64,000 nucleotides of DNA from Anisodus tanguticus (GCA_034509755.1 CM067555.1:46706255-46770254); one strand, 5' to 3'; counted from the first letter of the stretch, positions 22,246 through 34,281 are shown. The notes: generated by a model not told the origin, from the letters alone. A program made the numbers and translations.

Positions 22246-22696
22246 TGAAAGAAATAATCCCCTTGATTATTTTCATTAATTGAAAGGCTATATATACAAG
22301 TTACATATTTCCATAATAGGAAAATCCTTTTCCTAATCTATTCCTAAAACCTTATTCTACCATAATTCTAACTATACAATTATGGTAAGTGTATAACACT
22401 AATTATGGTAATAAATATATTACAATATACACACAATATACTTTCCTTAATATACAATATTTATCCACCGATTTACCGCCCTCAATCCCGTGATGGGTCA
22501 CGCTTTGCGGCCTCGGCCGAGAGGCCCAACACCACCGCCGTATGCTTGACTTGATGGGCTGCACAAGCCTCTCGTCGAGAGGCCCAACAAAGATTGTTCT
22601 TTGTTGCTTTTAATCGCTTTTAGTCCACTAATATACATGTGATATACACCGCTTGTATATTCGGTGTATATCACATGTATATTGCTATGTTTAACA
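22246..22696 (-). repeat. copia 3' LTR
   Basis: 451 bp. Near its element-sense start it has a 22-bp inverted repeat (22630-22651 and 22662-22683). The half towards 22246 is almost identical to the other LTR, while differences are clustered around 22490-22615. Confidence 0.95.
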
Positions 22697-22759
22697 CACC
22701 CCGCAGTCATAGCGGGCGGTTTTCGAACGCCGAGATCGTCCCTAAAATCTTCAAAGAGA

Positions 22760-24199
22760 ACCACTGGTAGACAATTTGTAAAGATGTTTGCAATTTGACA
22801 ACGAGACGGGACATGGCATACGCTAACTTGACCCTTTGCAACCTTTTCACGGACAAAGTGAATGTCCATTTCGATATGCTTGGTGCGCCGGTGTTGAACT
22901 CGGGTTACCCGACGGGTAGATGGCACTAATGTTATCGCAATACACCAAGGTTGCCTTCGAATGGGACAATGAAGCTCCAAAAGCAAATTCCGTAGCCAAC
23001 ATGACTCGGAGACCACATTCGCTACCCCTCGATATTCTGCCTCTGCACTGGATCGTAATAGCGTTGCTTGACGCTTTGCCGACCATGAGACCAAGTTGTT
23101 GCCAAGGAACATACAGTAGCCAGAAGTCGACCGTCTGGTGTCGGGACAACCACCCCAATCAGCATCCGTGTAGGACACAAGTGTGGATGTAGATGACGGA
23201 TACAAGTGCAACCCATAGTCTAGTGTCCCCTGAATATACCGAATGATGCGTTTGATTGCATTCATGTGCTCAACTCTGGGATCATGCATGAATAAACACA
23301 CCTGTTGAACCGCATATGTAATATCCGGTCTGGTAAAGGTAAGATACATCGGGGGCCCCCGCAAGATCGCGATAGCGGGTCGGGTCCTCGTATGGTGCAC
23401 CTGCGGCGGCACTTAGCTTTGGGTTTGCGTCAACTGGCGTGGAAGTGGACTTACAGGATGACATTCCAGCCCTCTCGATGATCTCAGCAGCATACTTCCA
23501 TTGAGACAGAAACAACCCACCTGAATGACGCTTGACGGCAATCCCCAAAAAATAACTCAAAGGCCCTAAGTCTTTCATAGCAAACTCAGAACTGAGCATG
23601 GCCATGATAGACTGACGCAAAGCATCGGAGGAGGCAGTCAAGATGATATCATCCACATACAACAGAATATAGGCCAATGACGAACCACGGCGGTAGATGA
23701 ACAAGGAATTATCTGACTTGCCGTGAGTGAACCCAATAGTCGAAACAAAGTCGCAAATCATGTATACCAGTGCCCGTGGAGACGCTTAAGCCCATATAAT
23801 GATTTCTTCAATAAACGACATGATTAGGGCGGTTGGGATCCCGAAACCCAACGACTGATGCATATAGACTGCTTCCTTGAGGTCACCATGTAGAAAAGCA
23901 TTCTTGACATCCAACTGATGAATTGGCCAAGTCTTTGAAAGAGCCAAGCTAAGCACAGTGCGAATGGTAGCCGGTTTGACCACCGGACTAAACGTCTCAC
24001 CACAATCAATTCCAACCTGCTGAGTCTTACCATCACCAACAAGTCGCGCCTTATGTCGAGCAAAGGACCCATCTGAATTCTCCTTATGAGCAAAAATCCA
24101 CATAGACGTGATAATATTAATACCATATGGACGGGGCACCAACTCCCACGTCTTATTATCAATAAGAGCATTATATTCATCACCATAGCAATTTTCCAA
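22760..24199 (-). pseudogene. copia RT-RNase H, frameshifted
   Basis: RT pieces: 24199-23786 ('DEYNALIDNKTWELVPRP', 'HKARLVGDGKTQQVGID', 'QLDVKNAFLHGDLKEAVYM') and 23761-23282 with the catalytic 'LLYVDDIILTASSD' (YVDD) and 'MKDLGPLSYFLGI'. RNase H follows from about 23400: 'TRPDITYAVQQV', 'SYTDADWGGCPDTRRSTSGY', 'SSAEAEYRG'. The 'KKSLYGLK' segment between the two RT pieces (about 23770-23810) is present but out of frame, and the frame changes again before RNase H. The RT/RNase H part is therefore inactive as a continuous protein. Confidence 0.92.
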
Positions 24200-24316
24200 T
24201 TAGGGTCATTTAATGCGGACACGGGATTGCGGGGCAAAGGGGATTTAGAGACACCAGAATGTAAATTAAAATGTCTTTTAGGTGTAAAAATACCCCGCTG
24301 ACTACGAGTGACCGGT

Positions 24317-27007
24317 CTATGACTCGAGGAAGAATTGATGGAATTTTGGGAATTTTCTGGGCTCGGGACGGACTGGCCAAGCGGCGGTGGGCTCGCGGCC
24401 CAAATCGGTAAAAGCCGGAATCGGATTCTGGAGCGCTTCCGAGGCATGGGCCGGGCCTTGAACCGTGCTTCCAGTGGCTGGATTCTCGTGAGTGTGGCGG
24501 TATCGTTGGTCCAATGGTGGGCCCCTTTGGAGGATTTTGGGTACGGAGATGTCCGAAAAATTCCGAATAATATACGGGGATATTTGGTTATCCAAAAAAT
24601 TATATGACTTAGGTTCGGGAGTATGAACTTTCGTAAATGGGAATTGAGTTTCATCAAAAATGACATGGCGATTGATTATGATTTTCTTGGAGGATAAATC
24701 AAAACACTTATAACCACGATGATTTGACGGATAACCCAAAAACACACACGGGGTAGACCGAGCCTGAAGTTTGTTAATTGTGGTGGATGGGAATAACGGA
24801 TAACACAAGCACCCAAAAATCCAAAGGTGAGAATAAGAAGGGTTCTTATTATATAGGATTTTGAGGGGGGAAGAATATGTCAGACCTTTAGACGGAATTA
24901 TGTTAAGAAGGTAAGTGGCCATTTGTAGAGCATGATGCCAAAAATATGGAGGTATGGAGGCATGTATTAGGAGAGTTCGGACAATGTTATTTATGGAAAG
25001 AATTTTGCGTTCGGCTTTCCCATTTTGTGAAGATGTATGAGGACATGAAAAACGAAAATTTATCCCATGAGTAGCACAAAATTCTCGAAACTCCCTATTG
25101 TCATACTCTTTCCCATTATCACATTGAATATTTTTTATTTCTCTTTCGAATTGAGTACGAATGAACGCTCTAAATTTTATGAAGATGGAAAACACTTGTG
25201 ATTTATTCGCAATTGGAAACGTCCACAAAAATCTAGAATAATCATCTAAAAAGAGAACATAATATCGATGACCCATTGAACTAAGAACAGGAGATGTCCA
25301 TAAGTCGCTATGAATAATGTCAAATGGCATAGAAGTATGAGAATTGGAGTCTACAAATGGCAACTTAACAATTTTTCCTAATGAACAAGACTGACAAATT
25401 GGAGTACGACTCGTACCTTTATAAGAAATAAAGCTATTTTTATCTAAAGCTGATAAAATAGAATATCCCGGATGACCCAGACGAGCATGCCACATGGAAG
25501 GAGAGATGGCTGCAAAAGCTGATGGCAAGGCTGGACTCGATGGACTGAAACCGGGCATGATAGGATATAGACCCCCCCTACTATCACACCTCATGAGATG
25601 ACTCCCCGTCTTGAAATCCTTCACAGAGAAACCGAAAGGATCAAATTCAATAGAAACAGAATTGTCATTTGTGAACTTTCGGACATATACTAAATTTTTA
25701 ATCAATTTAGGAGCATGTAAAGTATTTTTCAAGAGGAGTGGTGGATTGGGAGGAGACAATGTTTTCTGACCATACCCTAGAATTGGAATAGAACTGCCAT
25801 TACCAACAATTATCCCCCGAGGGGTGCTCAAATTGGAATAAGATGATAGAGTACCTGATTCGGAAGTCATGTGAGTAGTGGCCCCGGTGTCCATGTAACA
25901 ATTTGGGTCCGGTTGAGTCAATCCCAACGTGTGCATCGCGGCCTCGATATCGGTCTGAGTGGGGCCTGCTGCATGATGGGCTTGCGGAGGTCTGGGCCCA
26001 AGGACTCCTGGCCGTGCTGGAACTGGGCCGTAACTGCTGTGGGTGCCGTTGCTGGGCCACTGGCCAGTGGGCCGCCAATGCTGGGTATTGGGCCCGGACT
26101 GTTGGTCAGCCCACTGGCCGCTGGAAACTGCTGCTGGAGGGTGCGGGTTCCACTGCCAATGGCCCCACTGCTGGGCCCACGGTGGTGGTGGCCCACTATA
26201 CCCTGGATGGGACCCACCGCCTGCTTGTTGATCACCGGAACCGCCACCAGAACCGCCTCGTTTGCCCCCGCGGTTTTTGTTATTTTTGCGATTATTCTTA
26301 CCGCCACCATTATTATGGTTTTGGCCCGAATTATTAACAAAACCCGAAGAACTAGGAGAGGATTCCATCATGACAACTGGGCTTGCTCCGGTAGCCGCCT
26401 TTTTAGCCAAATCGGCTTCTTCCAACGTCAGCATGGAGCGGGCTTGATGAAAGTCGGGGAGAGGGTTGCTTTGGCGAAGGAGAGTTCCAACACCATTATA
26501 GGCCTCCGAAAGACCGGCAACCAACTGTAGAACTAGACGATTATTTGTTACTGGTGCGCCAACATTACGGAGTTGATCCGCCAACTCCTTTAGTTTCTTG
26601 CAATATGCAGAAACGTTCGGAAATACGTCCATTCGAACGAGAGAGAATTCCTGCTCGAGTGTGACGACACGGGAATGTTGGTTGTCTTGGAATATGTCAC
26701 GCAATCTATTCCATGCAGCCATAGCCGTGGTATCTGGCTCCATAATCGTCTGTAGAAGGTCCACCGAAATAGTGGCGTATATCCACCGAAGAACGGTAGC
26801 ATCAAGTGTAATCCATAACTCAGGATCCTCCGCAGGAAGGGGTCTAGCGGGAGGAATGATGTGATGAAGAACTTGATAAGATATAGCGTGAATTTTAAAC
26901 AACTCCGCCCACGTTGCATATTGAACGTTTTCCATCTCAAGGACAATAGGGACACTTAGCTTGATATTGGAAACCGTGAGGGCAGGGTGAAAATTGTTCT
27001 TAGACAT
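24317..27007 (-). pseudogene. copia gag-protease-integrase frame
   Basis: One long open frame of about 896 codons from the likely start MSKNNFHPALTV at 27007 (the frame is open further upstream into the leader, to 27112). Gag (UBN2-type): 'ATWAELFKIHAISYQV' to 'ARSMLTLEEADLAKK'. A Gly/Arg/Asn-rich RGG-like stretch and a Pro/Trp/Gln-rich stretch occupy the place where a CCHC zinc knuckle is usual; I see no CCHC. Aspartic protease: 'CYMDTGATTHMT'. Pre-integrase zinc domain: 'MWHARLGHPGYS' with 'CQSCSLGK'. Integrase core has D-D-E: 'IIHSDLWTS', 'IQCDNGKEYDN', 'SSQNGKAERK'. After about 24317 the frame ends and the linker continues in another frame. Confidence 0.92.
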
Positions 27008-27161
27008 ATTTGAAAGAACAAAGAAGGAGGTTAAATTTAAGAGAGGTTTTTGAGAGCGGAAGACAAAATTTTGGAGAGAAAACCCGAGGGGGGGGGGGGT
27101 TCTCGGCCACAAGGCAAAAGTTCAGAGAAAACTTTTGTGTAGACCTAGTCTCTTGATACCA

Positions 27162-27603
27162 TGAAAGAAATAATCCCATTGATTATTTTCATTAATTGAA
27201 AGGCTATATATACAAGTTACATATTTCCATAATAGGAAAATCCTTTTCCTAATCTATTCCTAAAACCTTATTCTACCATAATTCTAACTATACAATTATG
27301 GTAAGTGTATAACACTAATTATGGTAATAAATATATTACAATATACACACAATATACTTTCCTTAATATACAATATTTATCCACTGATTTACTGCCCTCA
27401 ATCCCGTGATGGGCCGGCCGCCCGGCCTCGCCCGAGAGGCCCAACACCACCGTTGTATACCGACTTGATGGGCTGCACATGTGCCTCGCCGAGAGGCCCA
27501 ACAAAGACCGCTTTTGCTTGATCGCTTTTAGTCCACTAATATACATGTGATATACACTGCTGTATATTCAGTGTATATCACATGTATATTGCTATGTTTA
27601 ACA
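27162..27603 (-). repeat. copia 5' LTR
   Basis: 442 bp, same termini as the 3' LTR. Its inverted repeat (27538-27559 and 27569-27590) carries CACTG/CAGTG where the 3' LTR has CACCG/CGGTG. Confidence 0.95.
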
Positions 27604-28530
27604 TTATCAAGGATGGTATTAAGATCGCACAATTAGAGAAGCATGAGATTGATAGGGAGACAGAACAATGGAATAATTCTTTGATCTTGTATGTGGTTGG
27701 GGATTCTCCCACTATTGGAGCAGTATACAGGTTTATTCAGCAATGGGATCTGGGCTATAAACCCAATGTTTTTTATCATGAGAATGGTTACTTTGTCATT
27801 CAGCTTCAAAGCCCTGCTGATAGGGAAGCAATATTGGTATCTGGTCCTCACATTATTAATAGGAAGCCAGTTATTGTTAAAACATGGAGTGCTACTTTCA
27901 ACTTTAGTGATGAAATCTTAAAGACAATTTCCATATGGGTGATGTTTCCTAGTTTGCCACTGAACTGTTGGGGTATAAATTCTTTGAGCAGGACTGCTAG
28001 TAACATAGGAGTACCATTATATGCAGATGAGTGCACTTCAAAGAGGCATAGAATATCTTATGCTTGAGTGTTGATAGAGATGGATGTAACTAGGCCACCT
28101 CCAGAGAGTGTCAAGGTGATGGATGTTGGTGGAACACTCTTTGATCAATATGTTAGCTATGAATGGTGGCCTCAATACTGCCCTTCATGCTGCTAAATTG
28201 GTCATATATGCCAGGAGGAAAAGCCTCAGAAACCCTAGCAGAAGCAACCCAGGCCTAGAGAAGTGCCTAAGAACACTAAAGGGAAGGTAAAGAAGGACAA
28301 TCAGAAATGGCAGAACAAATAGGGGCAAGATAAAGTAATGCAAAATCCAGGACCTATAACCTCACAAGTAGAAGAAGGATGGCAAGTTGCTAAGGGCAAA
28401 GGAATGAGCAAAGGTGCAGAGACTAACACCTCGTACCTTCATAGTAAGTCATGTTCATGATTAAATAGTGTGGGAATCCAAGACAGGGAGTTAAGGTTGA
28501 ACACTAGTTTTAGTTCTGCAGATCCAATTT
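27604..28530 (+). pseudogene. L1-type LINE ORF1, middle piece (DUF4283)
   Basis: The frame continues from 22245: 'IKDGIKIAQLEKHEIDRET', 'LILYVVGDSPTIGAVYRFI', 'VSGPHIINRKPVIVKTW', 'ISIWVMFPSLPLNCWG', to a stop at about 28067. The following codons still read as ORF1 ('VTRPPPESVKVMDVGGT', 'YEWWPQYCPSC', a damaged zinc-knuckle region) with stops. This is the DUF4283 plus zinc-knuckle ORF1 of plant L1 elements. It is cut near 28530 by the gypsy element. Confidence 0.88.
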
Positions 28531-30383
28531 TTACGCCCAAGATTTCGGACCGTAAAAGTTTTACGGACCGTCGAAATGGACCGTACAATTTATTTTTGAA
28601 TTTTACGGAATACAGTGAATTATACGGACCGTATAAATTTATATGGCTCATCGTTTATGACCGTAACATTCCCCCCTCTGTTTTGGAAGTCACTGGAAAG
28701 TTGCCGTGGGTGACGGTCCGATTGTATGGACCGTAGAAAATTATACTGTTCATGTCCAGATCGTAGAAAATTCGACGGTTTGTCGAATCCAATCGTAAAA
28801 TCATTCCGACAGGAAAAGTATAAATACGCAACCTTAATTCTAAAAATTAGTTTTTCCTATTTTTTTCAAATCCTAGAACGAAGCTCTCTTCCCCCATCAT
28901 CCTCCTACATCAATGTAAGCCTATTCCAAGTATTGCAAGTGAATCCTAACGTACATACATGAATTCTAAGTAGAAGTTAATTGTTCTTAACCTAGGGTTT
29001 TCAAGACAAACCCATCCCAATGTTTCAAGGTTCAATCTTTGGAGTTTTTCTTCAATATTCAAATTTTTAACACAAGTATTGGAGCAAATAAGGTATGTAA
29101 AGTTTCTATCCACGTGTGGGAACATCGTTGTTCTTACCCATGCCACGTTTTTCATGAAATCCATAAAATTCTATAACTTAGGGTTTTACTTCGAATTCAT
29201 GATGACCCTAAACTACATGTATCATGATATATCTTGTTGTATTACTAATTCGTTATTGTGTTCTTGATATCCCATTATGATTATTAGGAATCTGTACGTA
29301 ATCCTAGAATACCCATAACCTTGAAATTCTATGGGTTCATAAGCACAAGTCATGAATCAAGATTTATCAATTCCATGAAATCTATATGTTTTTCCACAAT
29401 TTATGCAAAGTATATTATGTATTTATGTTCATGCTATATCTTATACTTATCAACCATGTTTACAAGTCATGATTTTACAAACCATGGCCTTTTAGCCAAT
29501 TATATTTCATTTTTATGTTTTAGAAGTTGCACAGATTACCGAGAAGGCTCAGATAGATTGAAACTACGTTTGCCAGCATAGGATAAAGGTCTCTCCGCTC
29601 AGAGGACGGTACCTTCATGTTACTCCTTCGTGGGATTATTGGATATGTCATGTTCATGTCTCATACCCCGATAAGGTACGAGATGGCTTAGCTGATCGAG
29701 CAGAGATCAGAAGCCACATTTATATGTGGTGGTTACATGTCGGTTATATAGTTGCTCTCCCCACAGATATACATATATGCAGATATACAGTTTTACAGAT
29801 TTTGCACATGTTATTATATTCATGCCAGATCATGTTCATGTTATGTTTTAGTTTTATGTTCCTATCATATCATGTGCCTGCTTATTCTTTCAGTTGCTTT
29901 ACATACAATACAATTCAAATGTACTAACATCCCTTTGCATGAGACCTACACTTCACGGTGCAGGTGTTGAGTTTTAAGACGACGGATCTGCTCGTTAAGA
30001 TTGTTTCAATATCAACTACTTTGTGAGCCCCATTTCCATTTGGGGTGTCAGTCTATTTATTTTCATGATTATGCATTATAATAGAGGTATGCTAGGCCTT
30101 GTCCTGGTAAACAGTTTTATAGTCAAACTTATGTTCAGAGGTTTCATAGACTAGTTTAGTATGTCATGTCAGGATTGGTTTTCAGACTTAACATGTTTTC
30201 AGATACTTCCGCAATATATATATATTCAGATTATATTTAGTATTCAGTTTGCATGTTTTATTATCATTATTAGTGCATGAGTTTGATGCCCATATTGATT
30301 AGCAAGCCATGTGGTTGACTCGGTCATATGCAGTCAGGCACCGAGTGTCATGTTTCGCCCAGGCCATGGTTCGGGGCGTGACA
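28531..30383 (+). repeat. gypsy left LTR (~1.85 kb)
   Basis: Starts in a region with repeated 'ggaccgta' and 'ttacgga' words (28545-28800) and ends CGGGGCGTGACA. The 3' ~790 bp match 33506-34281 closely. Short apparent frames inside it are not genes. Confidence 0.8.
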
Positions 30384-30601
30384 AAGCTTGGTATCAAAAC
30401 ACTAGGTTCAAGTGTCATAGGAAGTATATGAAACCGTGTCCAGTGGGGTCTCTCTTATATGTGTGTAGGCGCCCATACATGTAAACAATTGACCATCAAG
30501 ACATCTAGTATTGTCTCACTTCTTTCATACTCTAGATCGTGCAATACGAGTTATACCTTCAGGACCTTCTTCTAACTCTTGCGAATTACGTACTTCAGAA
30601 A

Positions 30602-31715
30602 ATGCCTGCAAAAAGGAAATCAGCTACAAGCAAGAGAGTTGTTACTAATGCTGCTCGTGAGGAAGATGCTCAGGCTCAAAGAGCCAATTCAGGTACCTCA
30701 CCCCACCCGATACTATAGGGCATGCGGAGGTTCGTATTCCAGTTCTGCCACCCAGTTCCACTGACTCAGATGTTAAGGGAGTTATTCAGCTACTCACACA
30801 GATTGTGGCTACTCAAGCCCAACGTCAGGGAACGACTCTAAGTACGGGAACTAATAGAGAGTCATCTAGTTTCAGGACCCGCACATTTCTACGTATGGAC
30901 TCTCCAGTGTTCACGGGTTCTAGCAAGATAGAGGATCCGCATAATTTTACTGATGGACTTCAGAAAATCTTTCGTATTAGGCATGCTACAGAGATAGAGG
31001 CAGCAGAGTTGAGAGTTTATCAGTTGTAAGATGTTAATATCTGGTATGAGACTTGGGAGTAGTCCCGAGGGGATGATGCACTTCCGACAACTTGGGATGA
31101 GTTTGCAGATGCATTCATAGAACACTTTATGCCAATAGAGGTAAGCGAGGCGAATGCCGTAGAATTTGAGAAACTCAAGCAAAATGGCAGGAGTGTGAAG
31201 GAAAACTATCTTCACTTTGTTTCTTTGGCAAAGTATACTCCACATATGGTTCCAGACATGAGGGCTAGAGTTAGACATTTCGTGTATGATCTTGATCCCC
31301 ATTTGTACAATGCAACTAATATTTCTGCTCAGAACAAGAAAATGACTATTACCAAGATGGTAGCGTTTGTACAAGGTAATGAGAGTAGAATGAAGGAAGA
31401 AGAAGCGTTACATAAAGAGAAGGACATGGAATTTAACAAGAGAGCTAACTCTTCAGGTCACTTCACTCATGGAGGAGGTGGAGGCATGCCGTTTTTCAAA
31501 AATAGGTCATCAACACCTCCTCCATTTTCAGCTAGTGCCCCAGCCCCAAAGTTCAGGAATGACATAAGAGGCAAAACTTCAAAGTGTCAAGCTCCCAATC
31601 ATAAGCCAATGTGGGTTAATGTACTTTCAACAATCCAGTGTGTGGTAAGTGTGGTATATCTGTTATAGTTGTGGTCAGCAAGGTCACTTTCAGGGGGACT
31701 GTCCATCAGCGAGGC
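30602..31715 (+). pseudogene. gypsy gag
   Basis: It begins with MPAKRKSATSKRVVTNAA at 30602. A frame change then leads to 'FLRMDSPVFTGSSKIEDPHNF', 'WDEFADAFIEHFMPIEVSEA' and 'LKQNGRSVKENYLHFVSLAKY' (31129-31668), typical of Retrotrans_gag. A CCHC zinc knuckle CYSCGQQGHFQGDC lies at about 31660-31710 in a shifted frame. In-frame stops are at about 31027 and 31063. Inactive. Confidence 0.88.
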
Positions 31716-31859
31716 ATGGTGTAAAAGGTAATGTGGCTTAGTCCACAAATTCTACAGTTTCTCATAATTCTCATGCCCAATCAGGGCGTGGTGCAGCTAA
31801 GTCTAGTAACACAGGCGGAGGTCCAAATCGCTTATATGCTTTAGCCGACCGTTAGGATA

Positions 31860-33505
31860 TAGAGGCTCGTACAGACGTTGTCATAGGTATATTAACAATT
31901 TTCACTTATGACGTTTATGCCCTTATAAATCCTGGATCCACTCTATCATATGTAACCCCATTTTTTGCTAAGAAATTTGGGAATGAACCAGAAAAGTTGC
32001 ATGAACCTTTTAAAGTATCCACTCTAGTTGGAGAGTAAGTTATAGATAGGCGAATATCTAGAGATTGTCCAGTTAAAATCTATCACCGCATTACAGTAGC
32101 TGACCTGGTAGAGTTAGAAATGGTAGACTTCGATGTAATCATGGGTATGGATTGGTTGTCTTCATGTTATGCCACGGTAGGTTGTAGGACCAAACTTGTA
32201 AAATTTGATTTTTTCGGTGAGCCAGTCATAGAATGGAAGGGGGATGTAGTAGCACCCATGGGCAAGTTTATTTCCTATCTTAAAGCCAGAAAGATGATAT
32301 ACATGGGGTACATTTATCATTTAGTTCGGGTTAGGGATGTAGATACCCATACCTTAACTCTTCAGTCCGTACCAGTTATCAATGAATTTCTAGTAGTCTT
32401 TCCTGAAGATTTTCCCGTAGTTCCTCCCGATAGGGAGATTGAATTCGGAATCGATATACTTCCCTGCACTAAGCCGATATCTATTCCGCCATACAAAATG
32501 GCTCCAGCAGAGTTAAGAGAACTAAAAGCCCAGTTGAAATACCTATTTGATAAGGGATTCATCAGACCAAGTGTCTCGCCATGGGGTGCACCAATCTTAT
32601 TTGTTCGAAAGAATGATGGGTCCTTGCGTATGTGCATCGACTACCGATAATTGAACAAGGTCACCACTAAGAACAAGTATCCTCTTCCCAAAATCGACTT
32701 ATTCGATCAACTTCAGGGTGTCCAGTGTTATTCCATGATTGACCTCAGATCAGGGTACCATCAGTTTAAGGTTAAGGAAGTTAATATTCAAAAAACCGCC
32801 TTCAGAACTCGTTATGGACATTTCAAATTTTGTGTCATGTCATTCGGATTAACGAATGCCCCAGCGGCCTTCATGGATCTTATGAATAGGTGTCTTCAAG
32901 CCTTATCTTGACCTTTTCGTCATTGTCTTCATTGATGATATTCTAGTCTATTCTCGTAGTGAAGCTTATTATGCAGAACATCTCAGTATAGTGTTGCAGA
33001 CACTTCAGGACCGCGAGCTTTATGCGAAGTTTTCCAAGTGTGAATTTTGGCTGAAGTTAGTAGCATTCTTAAGCCATATAATTTCAGGCGAAGGCGTCTA
33101 AGTTGATTTTCAGAAAATAGATGCTGTGAAGAATTGGCCCAGACCCACCTCAGCCTCTGAGATAAGAAGTTTCTAGGGTCTGGCAGGCTATTACATGCGA
33201 TTCATAGAAGGGTTCTCTTCTATCTCAGCTCCATTGACTAGATTGACTCAGAAAAAAGTTAAATTTCAAGTAGACAGATGCATTTGAGCGTAGTTTCGAA
33301 GAATTGAAAAACGAGACTGACTTCCACTCTAGTGTTAACATTGTCAGAGGGAACCGAAGGGTTCGTTGTATATTGTAATGCTTCAGGAGTTGGTCTTGGG
33401 TGTGTTTTAATGCAGCATAGTAAGGTTATAACTTATGCCTCCAGATAACTTAAGCCTCATAAAAAGAACTATCTGACCATGACTTAGAATTTGCAGCTGT
33501 TTTAA
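31860..33505 (+). pseudogene. gypsy protease-RT-RNase H remnant
   Basis: Protease: 'VYALINPGSTLSYVTPFFAK', in which the catalytic Asp expected before 'PGS' reads Asn. Then 'DFDVIMGMDWLSS'. RT: 'SVSPWGAPILFVRKNDGSLRM' + 'CIDYR' (stop) 'LNKVTTKNKYPLPKID', 'FKFCVMSFGLTNAPAAF', and after a frameshift 'DDILVYSRSEAYYAEHL'. RNase H begins 'EGTEGFVVYCNASGVGLGCV' and stops being recognisable at 'DLELAAV' (33505), where sequence jumps into the truncated right LTR. A Tekay/Del-type element is likely from the motif wording; that lineage call is an inference. Confidence 0.9.
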
Positions 33506-34281
33506 GGGTCGCTCCGCCTAGAGGATGGTACCTTCATGTTACCCTTCGTGAGATTATTGGATCCATTATGTTCATGTCTCGTACCTCGACAAGGCATGAG
33601 ATGGCTTAGCTGCTTGGGCAGAGATCAGACGCCACATTTATACTTGATGGTTACATGTCGGTTATACCGCTGCTCTCTCCACGATATACAATTTTACAGA
33701 TCTTACACATATTATATTCATGCTAGATCATGTCCACGCTCATGTTCAGTTTCATGTTCCTATCATATCATGTGTCTACTTATTCTTTCAGTTGCTTTAC
33801 ATACGGTATAATTCAAATGTACTAACGTTCCTTTGCATGGGGCCTACACTTCACGGTGCAGGTGCTGAGTTTTAGGATGACAGATCTGCTCATTAGAATT
33901 GCTTCAGTATCAACTACTTGGTGAGCCCCATTCTCATTCGGGATGTCAGTCTATTTATTTTCATGATTATGCATTATAATAGAAGTATGCCAGGGCCTTG
34001 TCCTGGTAAACAGTTTTGCAGTCAGACTCATGTTCAGAGGTTTCATACACTAGTTTAGTATGTCATGACAACATTGGTTTTCAGCCTTAACATGTTTTCA
34101 GATACTTCCGCAATATATATATTTCCAAATTATATTCGTATTCAGTTTGCATGTTTTATTAACATTATTAGTGCATGCTTTTTATGCCCATGTTGATTAG
34201 CAAGCCATGTGGTTTGCTCGGTCACATGTAGTCAGACACCGAGTACCGTGTTTCGCCCAGGCCATAGTTCGAGGCGTGACA
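33506..34281 (+). repeat. gypsy right LTR, 5'-truncated
   Basis: Matches the left LTR from about 29586 to 30383 with scattered substitutions and small gaps; ends GAGGCGTGACA. Confidence 0.88.

Larger units (their letters stand above)
22246..27603 (-). mobile_element. Ty1/copia LTR retrotransposon, 5.36 kb
   Basis: Element on the minus strand: 5' LTR 27603-27162, 3' LTR 22696-22246, both with TGTTAAACATAG…TTTCTTTCA ends. The 5-bp target duplication TTATC is at 22241-22245 and 27604-27608. Directly inside the 5' LTR is a primer-binding site TGGTATCAAGAGAC (initiator Met tRNA type), and next to the 3' LTR a purine tract TGCGGGGTG. Domain order is gag - protease - integrase - RT - RNase H, the copia order. 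Frameshifts and stops in pol mean it is not autonomous now. It is inserted into L1 ORF1. Confidence 0.96.
28531..34281 (+). mobile_element. Ty3/gypsy LTR retrotransposon with internal deletion
   Basis: The left LTR runs from about 28531 to 30383 (ends GGGGCGTGACA), followed by PBS-like TGGTATCAAAACAC at 30389. The right LTR is only its 3' portion, 33506-34281 (ends GAGGCGTGACA), matching the left LTR from about 29586. Gag, protease, RT and the start of RNase H are present in plus orientation. The rest of RNase H, all of integrase and the 5' part of the right LTR are missing. The left end and target duplication could not be fixed because the right LTR lacks the matching terminus. It sits inside the L1 LINE. 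Confidence 0.85.

Noticed and set aside
22498..22760. Extension of the copia RNase H frame to the 3' LTR as extra protein
   Set aside because: The last ~90 codons run through the purine tract and the LTR and read as non-coding; only the RNase H motifs were annotated.
25871..26530. Plus-strand frames of up to 219 codons over the copia gag region
   Set aside because: Antisense shadows of the GC-rich, Gly/Pro-coding part of gag; the minus-strand gag reading has the family motifs.
28531..28545. A 5-bp target duplication for the gypsy element
   Set aside because: The bases after the right LTR (ACTAC) are not found next to any plausible left LTR start, so no duplication is claimed.
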